Positions 1 through 10,360 of a DNA stretch of 32,966 nt are shown here, piece after piece (positions within the stretch are counted from its first letter, which is position 1; every line of letters starts with the position of its first letter). The notes beneath the pieces are model-generated. The model had not been told where the DNA came from. It ran no database searches and saw only the letters and a list, made by a program, of their open reading frames with translations. The stretch is from Blastomyces gilchristii SLH14081 (lineage: Eukaryota; Ascomycota; Eurotiomycetes; Onygenales; Ajellomycetaceae), in contig NW_003101672.1 of assembly GCF_000003855.2 (NCBI RefSeq), forward strand, positions 92,318 to 125,283. Direction: 5' to 3'. Position numbers and translations under genes: made by a program.

Positions 1-1330
1 ATAGAAGATGAAAAGAAAACTCAGATCTCACAGAGAACTGACACTGAAGATCATGAGCTTCTTGTATCATATCTTACTATTATTGAATTGATAAAGAATG
101 AAATCATCTACAATCTTTCAATCTGACTACTTTTGAAATTCATTGATAAGTTATAGAAGAGGAACATCTTTACTGCAGCTTAAATTCAGAAGTTGAAGAA
201 GAAAGAATCTGGTTTGAACTTGAAAGAGACAGACTCTGAGTGAGATGATACTGCTAAGAAATCAAGTCACTAGTAACTAGAAGAATGTGAACTTCTACTG
301 CTGAATGATTCAGTCTTCATCTCTTATAGCAGAGCAGTGTGTCAGAAGTTATTAAGAATTCATTATAATGATTCTCATACAGGACACTTCAGGCTAGAGA
401 AGACTGAGAAGCTTCTAAAACATAAATATATTTAAGACAAGCTCTGAGCAGATGTCAAAGAGTATATTAAGACTTATAATATCTGTCAAAGAATAAAGAT
501 TCTGTGATATAAGTAATACAGTGAGTTGACATCACTATCTGTCTTAAAGAGCTCATAACAGAATCTATTAATGAATTTCATAGTTGACCTGCTGAAGTCA
601 ACAAGAGTCAAAGAATATGACTTAATTTTAATTATTATTAACTGTTTCATAAAGATAATCAAATATATCTCTACTTATAAAAAGATTAAAGCCTCTGAAT
701 TGACTGACCTGTTTTTAGATATCATTATTCATGATCACAGTACTCTGAAATTATTAATAACAGATTGAGAATTCCTCTTCATCAGTAAATACTAATCAGC
801 TTTTTACTATCATCTTATAATAAGGCATCTTCTCAGTATCACATTTCATTCACAGACAGATGATCAGACTGAACACTAGAATCAGACACTAGAACAGCAT
901 CTTTAAGTGTTCTATTTATATTATCAGAATGATTAGCTTAAACATCTTCTAACTGCTGAATTCATATCTAATAATGCAAAGAATGTAATCTTAAAGATAT
1001 CTCTCTTCTATACTTATTATGAATATAATTCTTCATTACTCAGTGACATCACAGATAACATTTCAAAGAGAGAGATAAACAGTTAGAATATTAAACAGAT
1101 ACAGAGAACAGAGTATCTCTCAGTATTAGAAGTAAAAGTAAGATTAAAACTTTTGAATAAAATTCATGAAAAGATGATGAAAAGCATCTATCATACTCAG
1201 AAGTAGTAGATAAAATACTATAATTGAAAACATCTTTCAATGAAGTTCTTGATAGAGGATTAAGTACTACTTTCAGCAAAGAATATCAAGATAATAAAAC
1301 TATATAAGAAGCTCAGTAAGTGATGACTAG
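1..1330 (+). pseudogene. Ty3/gypsy family 2 pol fragment: integrase
   Basis: This is a decayed integrase of an LTR retrotransposon, the enzyme that joins the cDNA copy to the host chromosome. Reading through stops shows the zinc-binding H2C2 module around 355-495 (HTGHF, then CQRIK) and the catalytic core from 571. The first aspartate is at 586-588 (FIVDLL), the second at 763-765 (LLITD) and the glutamate at 871-873 (QTDDQTEH, then NQTLEQ), so the DDE triad is still encoded. The open stretch 571-768 is an in-frame piece of this core, ended by a TGA just after the second aspartate. The 5' part of pol lies outside the window. The fold and motif order are those of Ty3/gypsy, and the sequence differs clearly from the two other gypsy families here. 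Confidence 0.85.
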
Positions 1331-1379
1331 AATCTTTCTCAGTAATAAGAGTAATGAATAAGCAGATATATAAGTTGAA

Positions 1380-1700
1380 ATTACTCACAGAATTGAAATC
1401 AATTCATTCTGTTTTTCATATTTTCTATTTAAAGCTCTATAAGTAACATCTCAGAGCAGAGTCATCTTGACTGAATAATATTAAGATTGAGAGTGATACT
1501 GAATATCTTATAAAGAAAATATTGAATAAATGAATATATTATAATAAGCTTCAATATCTCATTAAATGAGAAGATTATTCATTATCAGAATATTTATGAG
1601 AATCACTTGAGTATTTGAAAAATACTGAGAAAGAGATTGTAAGCTATGAGACAGCTAGTAGAGACTGTTCTATTATATATCAGAGATATTGAATAAGAAA
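1380..1700 (+). pseudogene. Family 2 integrase C-terminus with chromodomain
   Basis: This continues the integrase fragment on the left. With stops read through, 1495-1640 gives a chromodomain-like segment: EYLIKKILNK, then LQYLIK, EDYSLSEYL and ESLEYL. This matches the usual order of a strand with E-x-I/V-x-x-I-L, the Y-L-V/I-K-W strand and the S-x-x-x-x-W-E-P helix start. The Trp positions are now TGA, TAA or similar. Chromodomains on integrases of the chromovirus branch are known to bind histone H3 methyl marks and steer insertion into heterochromatin. That role is inferred here from family knowledge. The 3' LTR of this element is not recognisable. Confidence 0.75.
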
Positions 1701-1716
1701 TACTGCTTGAGACTTC

Positions 1717-1830
1717 TCATTTTTTCTCAAAGAGTTTTTTTAGAGATGATCTTACAGTAATAAGCTGACATCTTATGAGCTCTGTAGCACTCTTCTTCTA
1801 TTTTCTCTCAAAGGATTTTTTAGAAGTTTA
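1717..1830. repeat. Imperfect direct repeat of about 28 bp
   Basis: Two copies of a T-rich motif (TTTTCTCAAAGAGTTTTTTT and TTTCTCTCAAAGGATTTTTT) lie about 85 bases apart, just after the family 2 chromodomain. They could belong to the 3' untranslated part or LTR of that element. No function is visible. Confidence 0.4.
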
Positions 1831-1839
1831 ATAAGACTA

Positions 1840-2520
1840 TACAAGTGTAAAATTCCTGAAGCAGTTAGAGAAAAGAGATATTTGAAATCAATAAAAAGAT
1901 TAATATTATTAACTCACAGATCACTACTATTCTAATGAGGTCACAGCCTGCTGAAAAAGTAAAAAGAAGAAATCTCAGAGCCTACTCATTAATAACTACA
2001 TTCTCACTAAACTCATTCTTCACTGTTGAAGTCTCTAGCACTGACACTTTTATCTGCTGAGAAGTTAGCACTGCAGCACTGCAGAGAAGCATGCTGCAGA
2101 AGAGCATGCATGCTGTAGAAGAGTATGAGAGATGCTGAAATTATCAACTTATCAACTTATAAAGCATCTCAGTCATCTGCTTCAACTGAAGTGAGATTCT
2201 CTTCAATCAGTAATTAATCTCTGCAGCACTTCTAACAGTGATGCTGACTGACTTCTTCTTAGAGTCAGCTATTCTGAGATGTTTTTTCATCTCAGAGATT
2301 CACACTTTCATCTTCTTTTATAGATGAGTAAGAGAAATCTCTTCAGTCTTGACAGAATCTGTCAATACTTAAAGCTCTGAGACTCTCACTCTGTACTACT
2401 TGAGTATCTGAGCTTCTTGTCAGAGCTGATACAATATCTTTCTGTGAGATAATACTTACAGAGAGACAGAAGTCATTGTTACAGATACAATGAAAATAAC
2501 AGAAGTGAAAGAAGAAACAG
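1840..2520. other. Decayed intergenic DNA, no recognisable gene
   Basis: I see no protein family in any frame. Around 2060-2140 there are short repeats built on GCATGC and CTGCAG. The stretch has the same loss of CC/GG and CG as the gypsy remnants, so it is probably a mutated repeat whose other copies are not in the window. Confidence 0.4.
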
Positions 2521-3087
2521 ATGTATAAAATCCTCCTCTTCTTCAGCTGCTTAGCACAGCACAGATAAGTGACAGTGCTGGTCAGAGACTGCATCAGAGC
2601 CTTCTCACAGAGAGAAGATAAAGAAATCACAGGACTCTACAGACTCAACTCAGCAGCATTCTGAGCAGGGCTCAGACATGCCACAGAAGAGGAACTACAG
2701 ATTGAGCTTCTCAGAGCCACTGTCCCCAGAATCAAGCTCTTCTCAGAGTCCTCTCTGAATGATCACACAGGGTCATACATCACTGTGTTGGTTGAGGGGG
2801 GGGGCGGCATCACAACAGCGGCAGAGGGGGCAGGGAATGAACCAGACACAGACAAACCAGCCAGCAGAAGGAACAACACCTCACTGCAAGGCACAGCTAC
2901 TACCGCCGCAGCCGCAAGAGATGCAGGAGAAGGAGGAGATGTGACAATGAGAGTGATGCTCCCGCAGCTCATTGACACTGCTGTCTCTGTCTCCAACCTG
3001 GCTTTCTTGACAGTCATGGAGGCTGCAGCTGCACCACAAAGACATTTAATCACTAGAAAACATCAGAATAAGTCCTTTATTGTCTTC
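2521..3087 (+). pseudogene. GC-rich island with a possible decayed coding region
   Basis: From about 2640 to 3040 the sequence is far richer in G and C than its surroundings and keeps many CC, GG and CG steps. One + frame is readable over 2521-3087 with only two stops (TAA at 2566-2568, TGA at 2665-2667). It includes LRHATEEELQIELLRATVP, a glycine run encoded by nine G in a row near 2797, and an Ala/Thr/Gly-rich part. A second + frame over 2620-2944 reads as a Ser/Gln/Pro-rich chain, and the - strand is also open over 2763-3053. This compositional effect makes the frame uncertain. Low-complexity Gag N-termini look like this, but no domain is recognisable. Confidence 0.25.
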
Positions 3088-3089
3088 TA

Positions 3090-4035
3090 AGAATGATACT
3101 CTCATGCACTCACTGTTGCAATTGAGAGAGAGAAGAAGAAAAATATGTCACAGAGAGAGAGAATCTTTTCAAAAAATCCTGTCACTACTGTTAGCTTTGT
3201 CTCTAAAACACACCACTTTTACAGAGAATTTCATATATAGAACAGAATATGATGAGAGATCTGCAAGTCACTTATTAACTACATTTTTCATATTTTAAAT
3301 TGATATATAAGGAACTCACTTATCATGCATTTGATTTGAATAAAGATGAGAAAAGAAAGATCTACACAGTTAGTAGAAAAACTCATCTATTTCTTTATAT
3401 CATGTGCAGTATACACACTGTTAATCTATTAATAACTATTACTATATAACAAAGATAACTCTCAATTCAGTAATCTTGAGAATATTGAGACTATACTCTT
3501 AAAGAGAAGAGCATTATCACATTCTCAGCTGTGTTAAGACCTTGCTACAGTTTCACACAGCTCATTGCTTTTATATAGATAATTTCATCTTATCTGAACT
3601 AGTTTTCAATCACTCTATGATATCATTCAGATATATTATAGAAAGATCTGATTGATAAATATAAGAATCTCACTTCTATATAAGATCAGCAGATTACTCT
3701 TTCTTGACAGTGAGATGCTACTGAGGTATCACTCTGACTACTCTCACTTATAGAATAAGAGAAGAGTATCTGCTCATTGTCTATATAGAATAGTTAGATG
3801 CTGACTTCTTATCAAAGAAGTCAGTAATTCATTTTTCTTCTACTGAAATATATATGAGAGTTACTGCATTCTTTATACAATCTTCTTAGTATACTAAGTA
3901 TCATATCTGTGATATTCTCACAATAACTCTGTAGTCTACAAGCTCACTATTCAAGCAAGATAGTCAAGCTCACTTATACAGCTTCTCAAACAACTATCTC
4001 TATGTGACACCGCTGACTAGCCACTGCTTCGGTTT
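3090..4035. other. AT-rich decayed stretch with one perfect hairpin
   Basis: No secure gene is seen. A perfect 10-bp stem with a 4-base loop lies at 3801-3824 (CTGACTTCTT, ATCA, AAGAAGTCAG). Just downstream on the + strand the frame reads FLSKKSVIHFSSTE, which resembles the SKKQ-x-x-V-x-x-SSTEAEY end of a Ty1/copia RNase H. The next residues do not follow that family well, so I do not call a gene. Confidence 0.3.
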
Positions 4036-5254
4036 CATCATGTTACACCTATTACAGTTGATGCACACTTTATATTAATATTGATCAGTGACTTCTTTGA
4101 GAGTGATCTCAGAGACTCAGAAGCCTGTTTAAACAGCAGAAACTCTTGCTTATACATAGACATTTAAATCTATTCAGTTCATGGCATCTGCATCATTACT
4201 GTTCTTTGACATGAGTGTATAAGTCACTGAGATGTAACATCTTCTGTCACTGTTCTGTATACTCTTGAGCTTGATAAGATAGTCATTCAATATTCAGAGC
4301 TGTGTGTAGAAGTCTTCATAAGTCTAGTCTTTGTCTATGCTTATAAGAGTCTGTAAGAGTTTGAAAGTCAATATCTTCTTAAGCATGCTAATCTTTATTC
4401 AATTCTTTCAAGATTAATCACCTGCTTCTAGAATCTTGATGTTGAAGTCAGAAATGAATGTTGTAAGAGAAGTGTTCCTCTGTCAGACACTCTGTAATCA
4501 ATCTAATACTTTCTGTTATATAACAGTGTCTCAGAACAGAATATCAAGATGTTTCATAATATTGTCAGACATTCACAATACTGATTCACATACTTTCATC
4601 TATGAATGAAACTTCTGTTTTATGTGATTCTTCAATCATTCATTGATATATCAATCTTGATTAGTTAATGAACTGATGGCATCTTCATCTACACTCAGTT
4701 TCACAAGCATTTTCATTCTCCATGAGTGAGTAGAGAGTGAGACTGAAAGTATTAAAATATGTGAAAGCATCTAAGCATTCTTTCAGTGCTTTTGTATTCA
4801 ATTCTGTAGATGTTGAAATCACATGAGTTAATTGTTGAATCTTTTTGTATTAGAGTTGTTAAGTTGCATGCATATCAGCTATTTATTACTGTTGTAATTT
4901 CAACATTGCTCAGAACCACTGTGGTATCACTTCTATACTTGTGTTCAAAGGTTCTCTCATATTATCATTAAATATGATTATATCAATTATCAGATATATG
5001 ATATCTGTGAAAGTGTAATTATATGAATATCTCATATGTCTGAGATGTCAGAACTCTCAGATCTTTCACTGATATTCTCTTATAAGATCTTACTCTCTTC
5101 ATAAGATCTTATTGCAGAGTCAGAGTGACTGATGAGCAAGCTTCTATCTAGAAACTCAGTGTCTGATTAACTGTTTGACTGTTTCTCTATTTCTTACACA
5201 TTGTTATGTGTTCAGATATCTCAATGAATAATTATTTCTAATAAGAAGATGATG
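4036..5254 (-). pseudogene. Ty3/gypsy family 1 gag, truncated copy
   Basis: This is the structural (capsid) gene of a gypsy element, oriented leftwards from its 5' LTR at 5268-5597. It is the reverse complement of the + strand gag at 13042-14830 for most of its length. For example, the block at 4081-4140 pairs with 14735-14790, and the block at 4600-4720 pairs with the region around 14130-14230. Similarity stops near 4036, at about the zinc-knuckle position of the + copy, so the pol half is missing on this side. No MITE is present in this copy, which shows the MITE at 13465 entered only the + copy. Stops are numerous and no product is expected. Confidence 0.8.
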
Positions 5255-5265
5255 AACATTTTTCT
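5255..5265 (-). promoter_or_regulatory. Primer-binding site of Tf1-like self-priming type
   Basis: Immediately inside the LTR, after a CT dinucleotide, the element strand reads AGAAAAATGTT. This is an exact 11-base complement of AACATTTTTCT inside the same LTR (+ coordinates 5326-5336). In Tf1 and related chromoviruses the first 11 bases of the RNA fold back to prime reverse transcription in this way. The normal TGG start of a tRNA-primed site is absent. The role is inferred. Confidence 0.6.
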
Positions 5266-5267
5266 AG

Positions 5268-5597
5268 TATAAGAGACCTACACTGAATAGATTGATATAA
5301 TATTGATAGGTCTTATATAACAAAGAGAAAAATGTTAGAGAAGGAAAGAAAGAGAAAGTGTAGAAATCAGCAATCAGAGTGGATATTTATACACATATAT
5401 GATGATGTATGCAGTGAAGCTTCAGGGCGGAAGAATCTATATGTGTTTGTAGCGGCCGAGAATCGGTGATCGAGAATGGCCGAGAATCAGAGCGTACATG
5501 TTCAAGAGTGAAGTGGAAGAATCTATGAAGCGGAGTGGAAGAATCTATGAAGTGTAATGAAATAGTCTATATAATTGATCGGGCGCAGCCCGCCACA
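5268..5597 (-). repeat. Family 1 LTR, copy A
   Basis: This is a 330-bp LTR starting TGTGGCGGGCTGCGCCCGAT on the - strand and ending TCTTATA. It matches the 309-bp LTRs at 12720 and 18693. The extra length is a tandem duplication of a 22-bp unit (GTGGAAGAATCTATGAAG core) at about 5512-5553. It keeps many CG and GG steps that the internal gag has lost. It lies as the 5' LTR of the truncated gag on its left, and its outer flank is the hAT-like arm that begins near 5604. Confidence 0.88.
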
Positions 5598-5603
5598 ATC
5601 ATG

Positions 5604-6995
5604 AATACATGCAGAAAACAGATCTTTATTACTAGAGAGAATGATTACAGCAATTCTCTGTTTTTATATTATAAAGATAAGTTATTCTTATTTCTTTCTT
5701 CTGTCTTTTCTCTTCTTCTTCAACTCATTACTAATTTTAAGCTGGTATGAAAACTATTAAAACACTCTTAGAAACTCTCAAAGTATAGACTAATCAAATT
5801 TCAAATTCACAAGAATCAAATTATATTCAATAATACTAATTATTTATTTTCTCTTAATAAAACAACAGTTACATCTTCTCTTCCTCTCTTTCAAATAAAA
5901 CATGACTCATGAAAAGTGAGTATCATGTCAGACTATAATAATTAACACAGCTCTAGCACACAGAGCTATATATATACAGTGTGTACTGAACTGAGAGACT
6001 GTGTAAGTTATAAAGTGATAACAGCATCTCAAGAAGAGTTATGCAGCATGAGAAAGCTGTAACTCTCAGTTATATACACAGAGAATGAATTACTGCAGTA
6101 AGTGTATATACATTGTATAAAAGTAATGCTTTTTAATAATACTCAGTCTCTGACATTATGAAAATAGAGTCTCTTTGTGAGATTTATTTTTATCAAAGTT
6201 GAGAGATTTTATATTCTTTAAGACTATCTTTACATATCTTGTCTATGAAATTGATAAAGAAAATTATCAATTTCAGTATTCTATTCTTATTATTATTCAA
6301 GTGATAGTAGAGTTCACTCTGATCACATCTTTTAAGTGAATATTTTCTACTTATTCACATTTATACAGATATATTCTGATTATTTATTAGATGATATTAA
6401 AATAATAACTTATTACAGCTGTGTTACTCTCACTCTGAGAGATACACAGTTAATAATGAACATTGCAAAGACTCTGAAAAGTGAGTATTTTAAGAATACT
6501 GCAGCTCTGCTATCTTGATTATTATTATTTTTTTATTTTTTTATTTTTTTTTCATTGTGATTTTTTCTTGCTTTTGTTTTGTTTTTTGTTTTTTTATTGA
6601 TTTTTTATATTTTATATTTTTTTTATAATTAAAATTATATAAATTATGATCTGTATTTAGAAAAGAAATAATATTTGATAATACTCTTTATTAAATTTTC
6701 AACAAATAAGCACTATATTATAATATTATGTAAGTGAGAAATGATTTCATAATCTTATTTAATACTATTCTCAATAATGAGATCAGAATTAAAATATAAC
6801 TAAGAATTTAAATATATTCTTTATATAAGACTAGATTTTTATTTAAAAAGTGAATCTGAGATCTTTAATATTTGAGATAATATGATTTGAAATCAATGTG
6901 ATGAATATAAATTATAATCAGAAGTAATACTTTTAGATAATATAATAACTGTAAAGTTTGATTCTGATCTCAGACACAGTTACACGGTCAGTCTA
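5604..6995 (-). mobile_element. hAT-like element arm, left copy
   Basis: This 1.4-kb block is the reverse complement of 10361-11775 over its whole length. Its right end reads ACACGGTCAGTCTA, which is the reverse complement of the TAGACTGACCGTGT end of the 506-bp MITEs in this window. It therefore ends in a hAT-like terminus abutting the gypsy pol at 6996. The 8 bases after the end (GTCAGAAG) would be one target copy. The other end is not seen because LTR A interrupts it near 5598-5604. A T-rich tract at 6520-6650 and scattered CACAG/ACCGTGT motifs are present. No transposase is recognisable here. Confidence 0.6.
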
Positions 6996-9900
6996 GTCAG
7001 AAGTCAGTTAAGAAGAAAATGAATTCATGATAATGCAGTGAAACAAGCTTGTATGAAAGATATTATAAATTTCTGATAATGTATTAAGATAGTAGTTATG
7101 ACTGTTTAAAACTTCTATCACTTCATACTTGACATAGTAATAATTCAGTGTATGAGATGAGTATATGATCTGTATATTCTTAAGATCCAATCATATCAAG
7201 TCTTCTATCTTATATTGTTCAGTGAGATCTTAATGAACATTAATTCAGTTCTCTTAATCTTATTTAGCACTTGTCATAAAGACCTCTACTCAGTGATAAG
7301 TATCTCAGAGCTTTATTACTATATTATCAGTAATTTAAATTGAACTGTGAGAGTTTGATGTGAACTGTGTAATCTCTAGAAGATTTAACACTTTTATATA
7401 ATAACTGTGTATAAGAAAGAACAGGCTTACATCTATTGAAATAGTATCTGAGTTATTGATAGCAATCTCTGTATGTAGAAGAAGATTATATCAAACATCT
7501 TATAAGTAATTACAGAACTTATAAAGATAATTCTTTACAGTCTGAAAGTATCTGTTCTGATACATCATTGATCTCAGAGTGATAAGCAGTTGATAAATAA
7601 TATATAATTTTAAGAACTTGATAGATTCTTATTCAAAGAATACTCATGAATTGACAGTCATAATCTGATACTATAGATCTCAGTAATTTATATATCTGAT
7701 AGAATAAGCTCTGTAGAAAGACTTCAGTAACTTATTCAGTATTTATCTTATTATAAGATTTCAATATTACATCTTTACTTAATCAGTTAATAATAATTAA
7801 AATATTCTTACAACTCTTACTCTCAGAGAGATTAATAGTGAAGTCAATTACTATATCTTACTAGATTCTATTAAAGATATTGAGTAATTTCAGTAAGTCT
7901 TCTCTATGATTCTTTCATAAGATAATAGAAGAATAATAGTTATAGTTTCAGATGAAATATCTGATACTGTTTAATATCTCAGAAAAGTAGAACTCTCAAG
8001 AGATTATTTAATACAGTTACTTATAATCTGAATAGTCAGTAATACACAAATTATGCATCTCTTGCATTATTCAGATATGTAAGAATTTGAAGTGAGAGAC
8101 TTAGTATTATTCATGAAATTGCAGAGTATTATTATTATTAATTAAGCATTCTGAGATGTTGATTCTTATATATAGTTCTGAGAGAAATCAGAGTGCTTCT
8201 TGATATACTGCTTTAATAAGCACTTGAAGAAGTTCATCAGTTTGAGCTGTTATACATCATAATTCATTCAGTGTAGATTTAAGAGAAGTTGAGATATCAG
8301 TATCAGTGTTAATGTTGATATTGATATTGATTTAAAGAGAGTGTGTTCAAATTGAAGAAGTGTGTATAGTGTTATAAGTTATCTTATCATGATTAACTAG
8401 TATTTTCAGATTTAAGAGCTGATGCTCTTAATTCTTTCAGTGAGTGTCTGTTATATTAAATAGTATATCTTGCTCTTATTGTGAGAAGACATCTGTCATT
8501 GAGTTCTAGCTACTGAAGTGATAGTGTATTATGAAATGAAAATAACTTAATAGCTCAGATCATTGCATCTGTTATATCAGTAAGCTTATAGATAATAGTA
8601 AAGTGTTTGAGATTCTTATAATCTGTGATTATCTTAAATTTGAAGACACTTCAGAGCTCAGAGTCTTATTCTTCTAGACAGTATATAATTATAAAAAGTT
8701 TCTTTTCATAGATCTTGTAAATGTATTCAGTGAGATTTAGTTTCTTAGATATAAAGATGTATAATTGTAAGACATCTTTATCATTCTATTGTAATATTAC
8801 TTCTTCTATAATATAGTCAGAGAAATCAGCTTCAACAACTATCTTATAATCAGAGTTAACTATTATTAATAGAGAGATGGTAATAAATATATTCTTCATC
8901 TGTGTAAATGTAGCTTTGATATCTGTTGATTATTAAAATACTAAGTTTTTCTTACTAAGTTCTGTAAGTGATCTCATAATATCTGAGAAGTTTCATATAA
9001 ATCACTGATAGAAGTTAGCAAATTCAATGAAGCTTTATACATTCTTTACAGTATATGAAGCTTCTTATTCAAGAATAGTGAAGATCTTTTCAGAATTCAT
9101 TTAAATTCTCTTATCAGCTTCTATGATAAAATCTAGATATTTTATACTCTTGACTTTAAAATCACACTTGTCAATATCTATTAATAGTTCTGCTTCTTAT
9201 AATTATTATAATATTTTTTGTACATGCTCTTAATATTCTTTTCTGAACTCATCAGTAAAGATGAGAATGTTATCAAGACAATTAAATACAAACTCATAAA
9301 GAAAATCTCAGAGTGCTTAATTAATATACTTCTGAGATATACTGAGAGTGTTGATCAATTCAAAAGATATAATTACTCATTCAAAAAGATTATATTATGT
9401 TCAGAATACTATAAGTCACTCATATTCTTCAGTGATATAAATCTTATAAAAAGTGATGATGACATTTAACTTTATAAATCATTTAGCTTGTTTAATACAA
9501 GCTAGAGTTTCATTGATAAGAGATAAGAGATAGTGATTCTTCTTACTTAATCTATTTAATTCTTAATAGTTCACACAGAATCAGAGTTTTTTATCTGATT
9601 TCTTTGCAAAGAAAATAGAAGCTGCGGCAGAAGAGTTACTAATATATATAAATTCTTTATTCAATAGATTATTGAGTGTCCTTTGAAGAAGAAGTTCATC
9701 TTAGAATATATTATAAAGAGAGTCTCACAGTGATTCAGAATTCTTATCATTCTTCTTTTCTAACTTGATACTGTGATTTACTTCTCAGCCTTGTAAAGAG
9801 AGTAGGTTTATAATATTATCTTGTTGAAAGATATCTAGATATTTGTGATATTATTAAGAGAGTTTTATATCAGAATCTACTATTATAACACAGAAGAACT

Positions 9901-10360
9901 TTTCTAGAACTTTTTTAATATTGATCAGACTGATGAAGTAGATTGACACATGATTCTACTGTTGATAACTTTGTTAGAAGCTCTTTCAGAGCATTTCATA
10001 TGAATTGACAGAGATCTGTNNNNNNNNNNNNNNNNNNNNNNNNNNNNNNNNNNNNNNNNNNNNNNNNNNNNNNNNNNNNNNNNNNNNNNNNNNNNNNNNN
10101 NNNNNNNNNNNNNNNNNNNNNNNNNNNNNNNNNNNNNNNNNNNNNNNNNNNNNNNNNNNNNNNNNNNNAGATTATTACCTTCATATATATAAGCATCCTT
10201 TTATTAATTTCTCTGACATCTATGCTTAGTTTTATTATATAATAAGTGCAAACATCTTTTCAATTATCAAATTCTGCAAGAAGTCAGAGTCTTGATAAGA
10301 ACATATACTAAACATTACAGTGTCTTATAACTGAAGATTTAATCATTGCATAGTAATATA
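6996..10360 (-). pseudogene. Family 1 gypsy pol, second copy
   Basis: This is the reverse complement of 15135-18490 and is collinear with it: 6996 corresponds to just before the chromodomain of the + copy, and 10360 to just after its protease aspartate. It thus encodes, leftwards, most of protease, RT, RNase H and integrase. Landmarks include the run of TGATATTGAT repeats near 8300, which pairs with 17160-17190, and the protease-RT linker at 9900-10018. The 149-N gap at 10020 lies inside it. Both edges are cut by hAT-like arms, so gag, LTRs and chromodomain are not attached. Stops, mainly TGA on the sense strand, make it non-functional. Confidence 0.85.
10020..10168. other. Assembly gap of 149 N
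   Basis: By alignment to the + copy of the same pol, base 10019 corresponds to 15461 and base 10169 to 15325. About 135 bases are therefore expected in the gap, close to the 149 N. The missing DNA should be the linker between protease and RT of the - strand gypsy copy. Any open frame drawn across the N run is an artefact. Confidence 0.95.

Noticed and set aside
3690..4030. Ty1/copia RNase H end (FLSKKSVIHFSSTE) on the + strand
   Set aside because: Only about 14 residues fit and the following conserved DN and KHID blocks are not found, so chance cannot be excluded.
6336..6518. Short open frames in the arms (6336-6518, 7008-7190, 5535-5750, 11635-11820)
   Set aside because: They are AT-rich chance frames; those in the two arms are simply inverted copies of each other, and 7008-7190 is an in-frame scrap of the - strand pol.
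9996..10229. Open frames across the N run on both strands
   Set aside because: They are produced by undefined bases.
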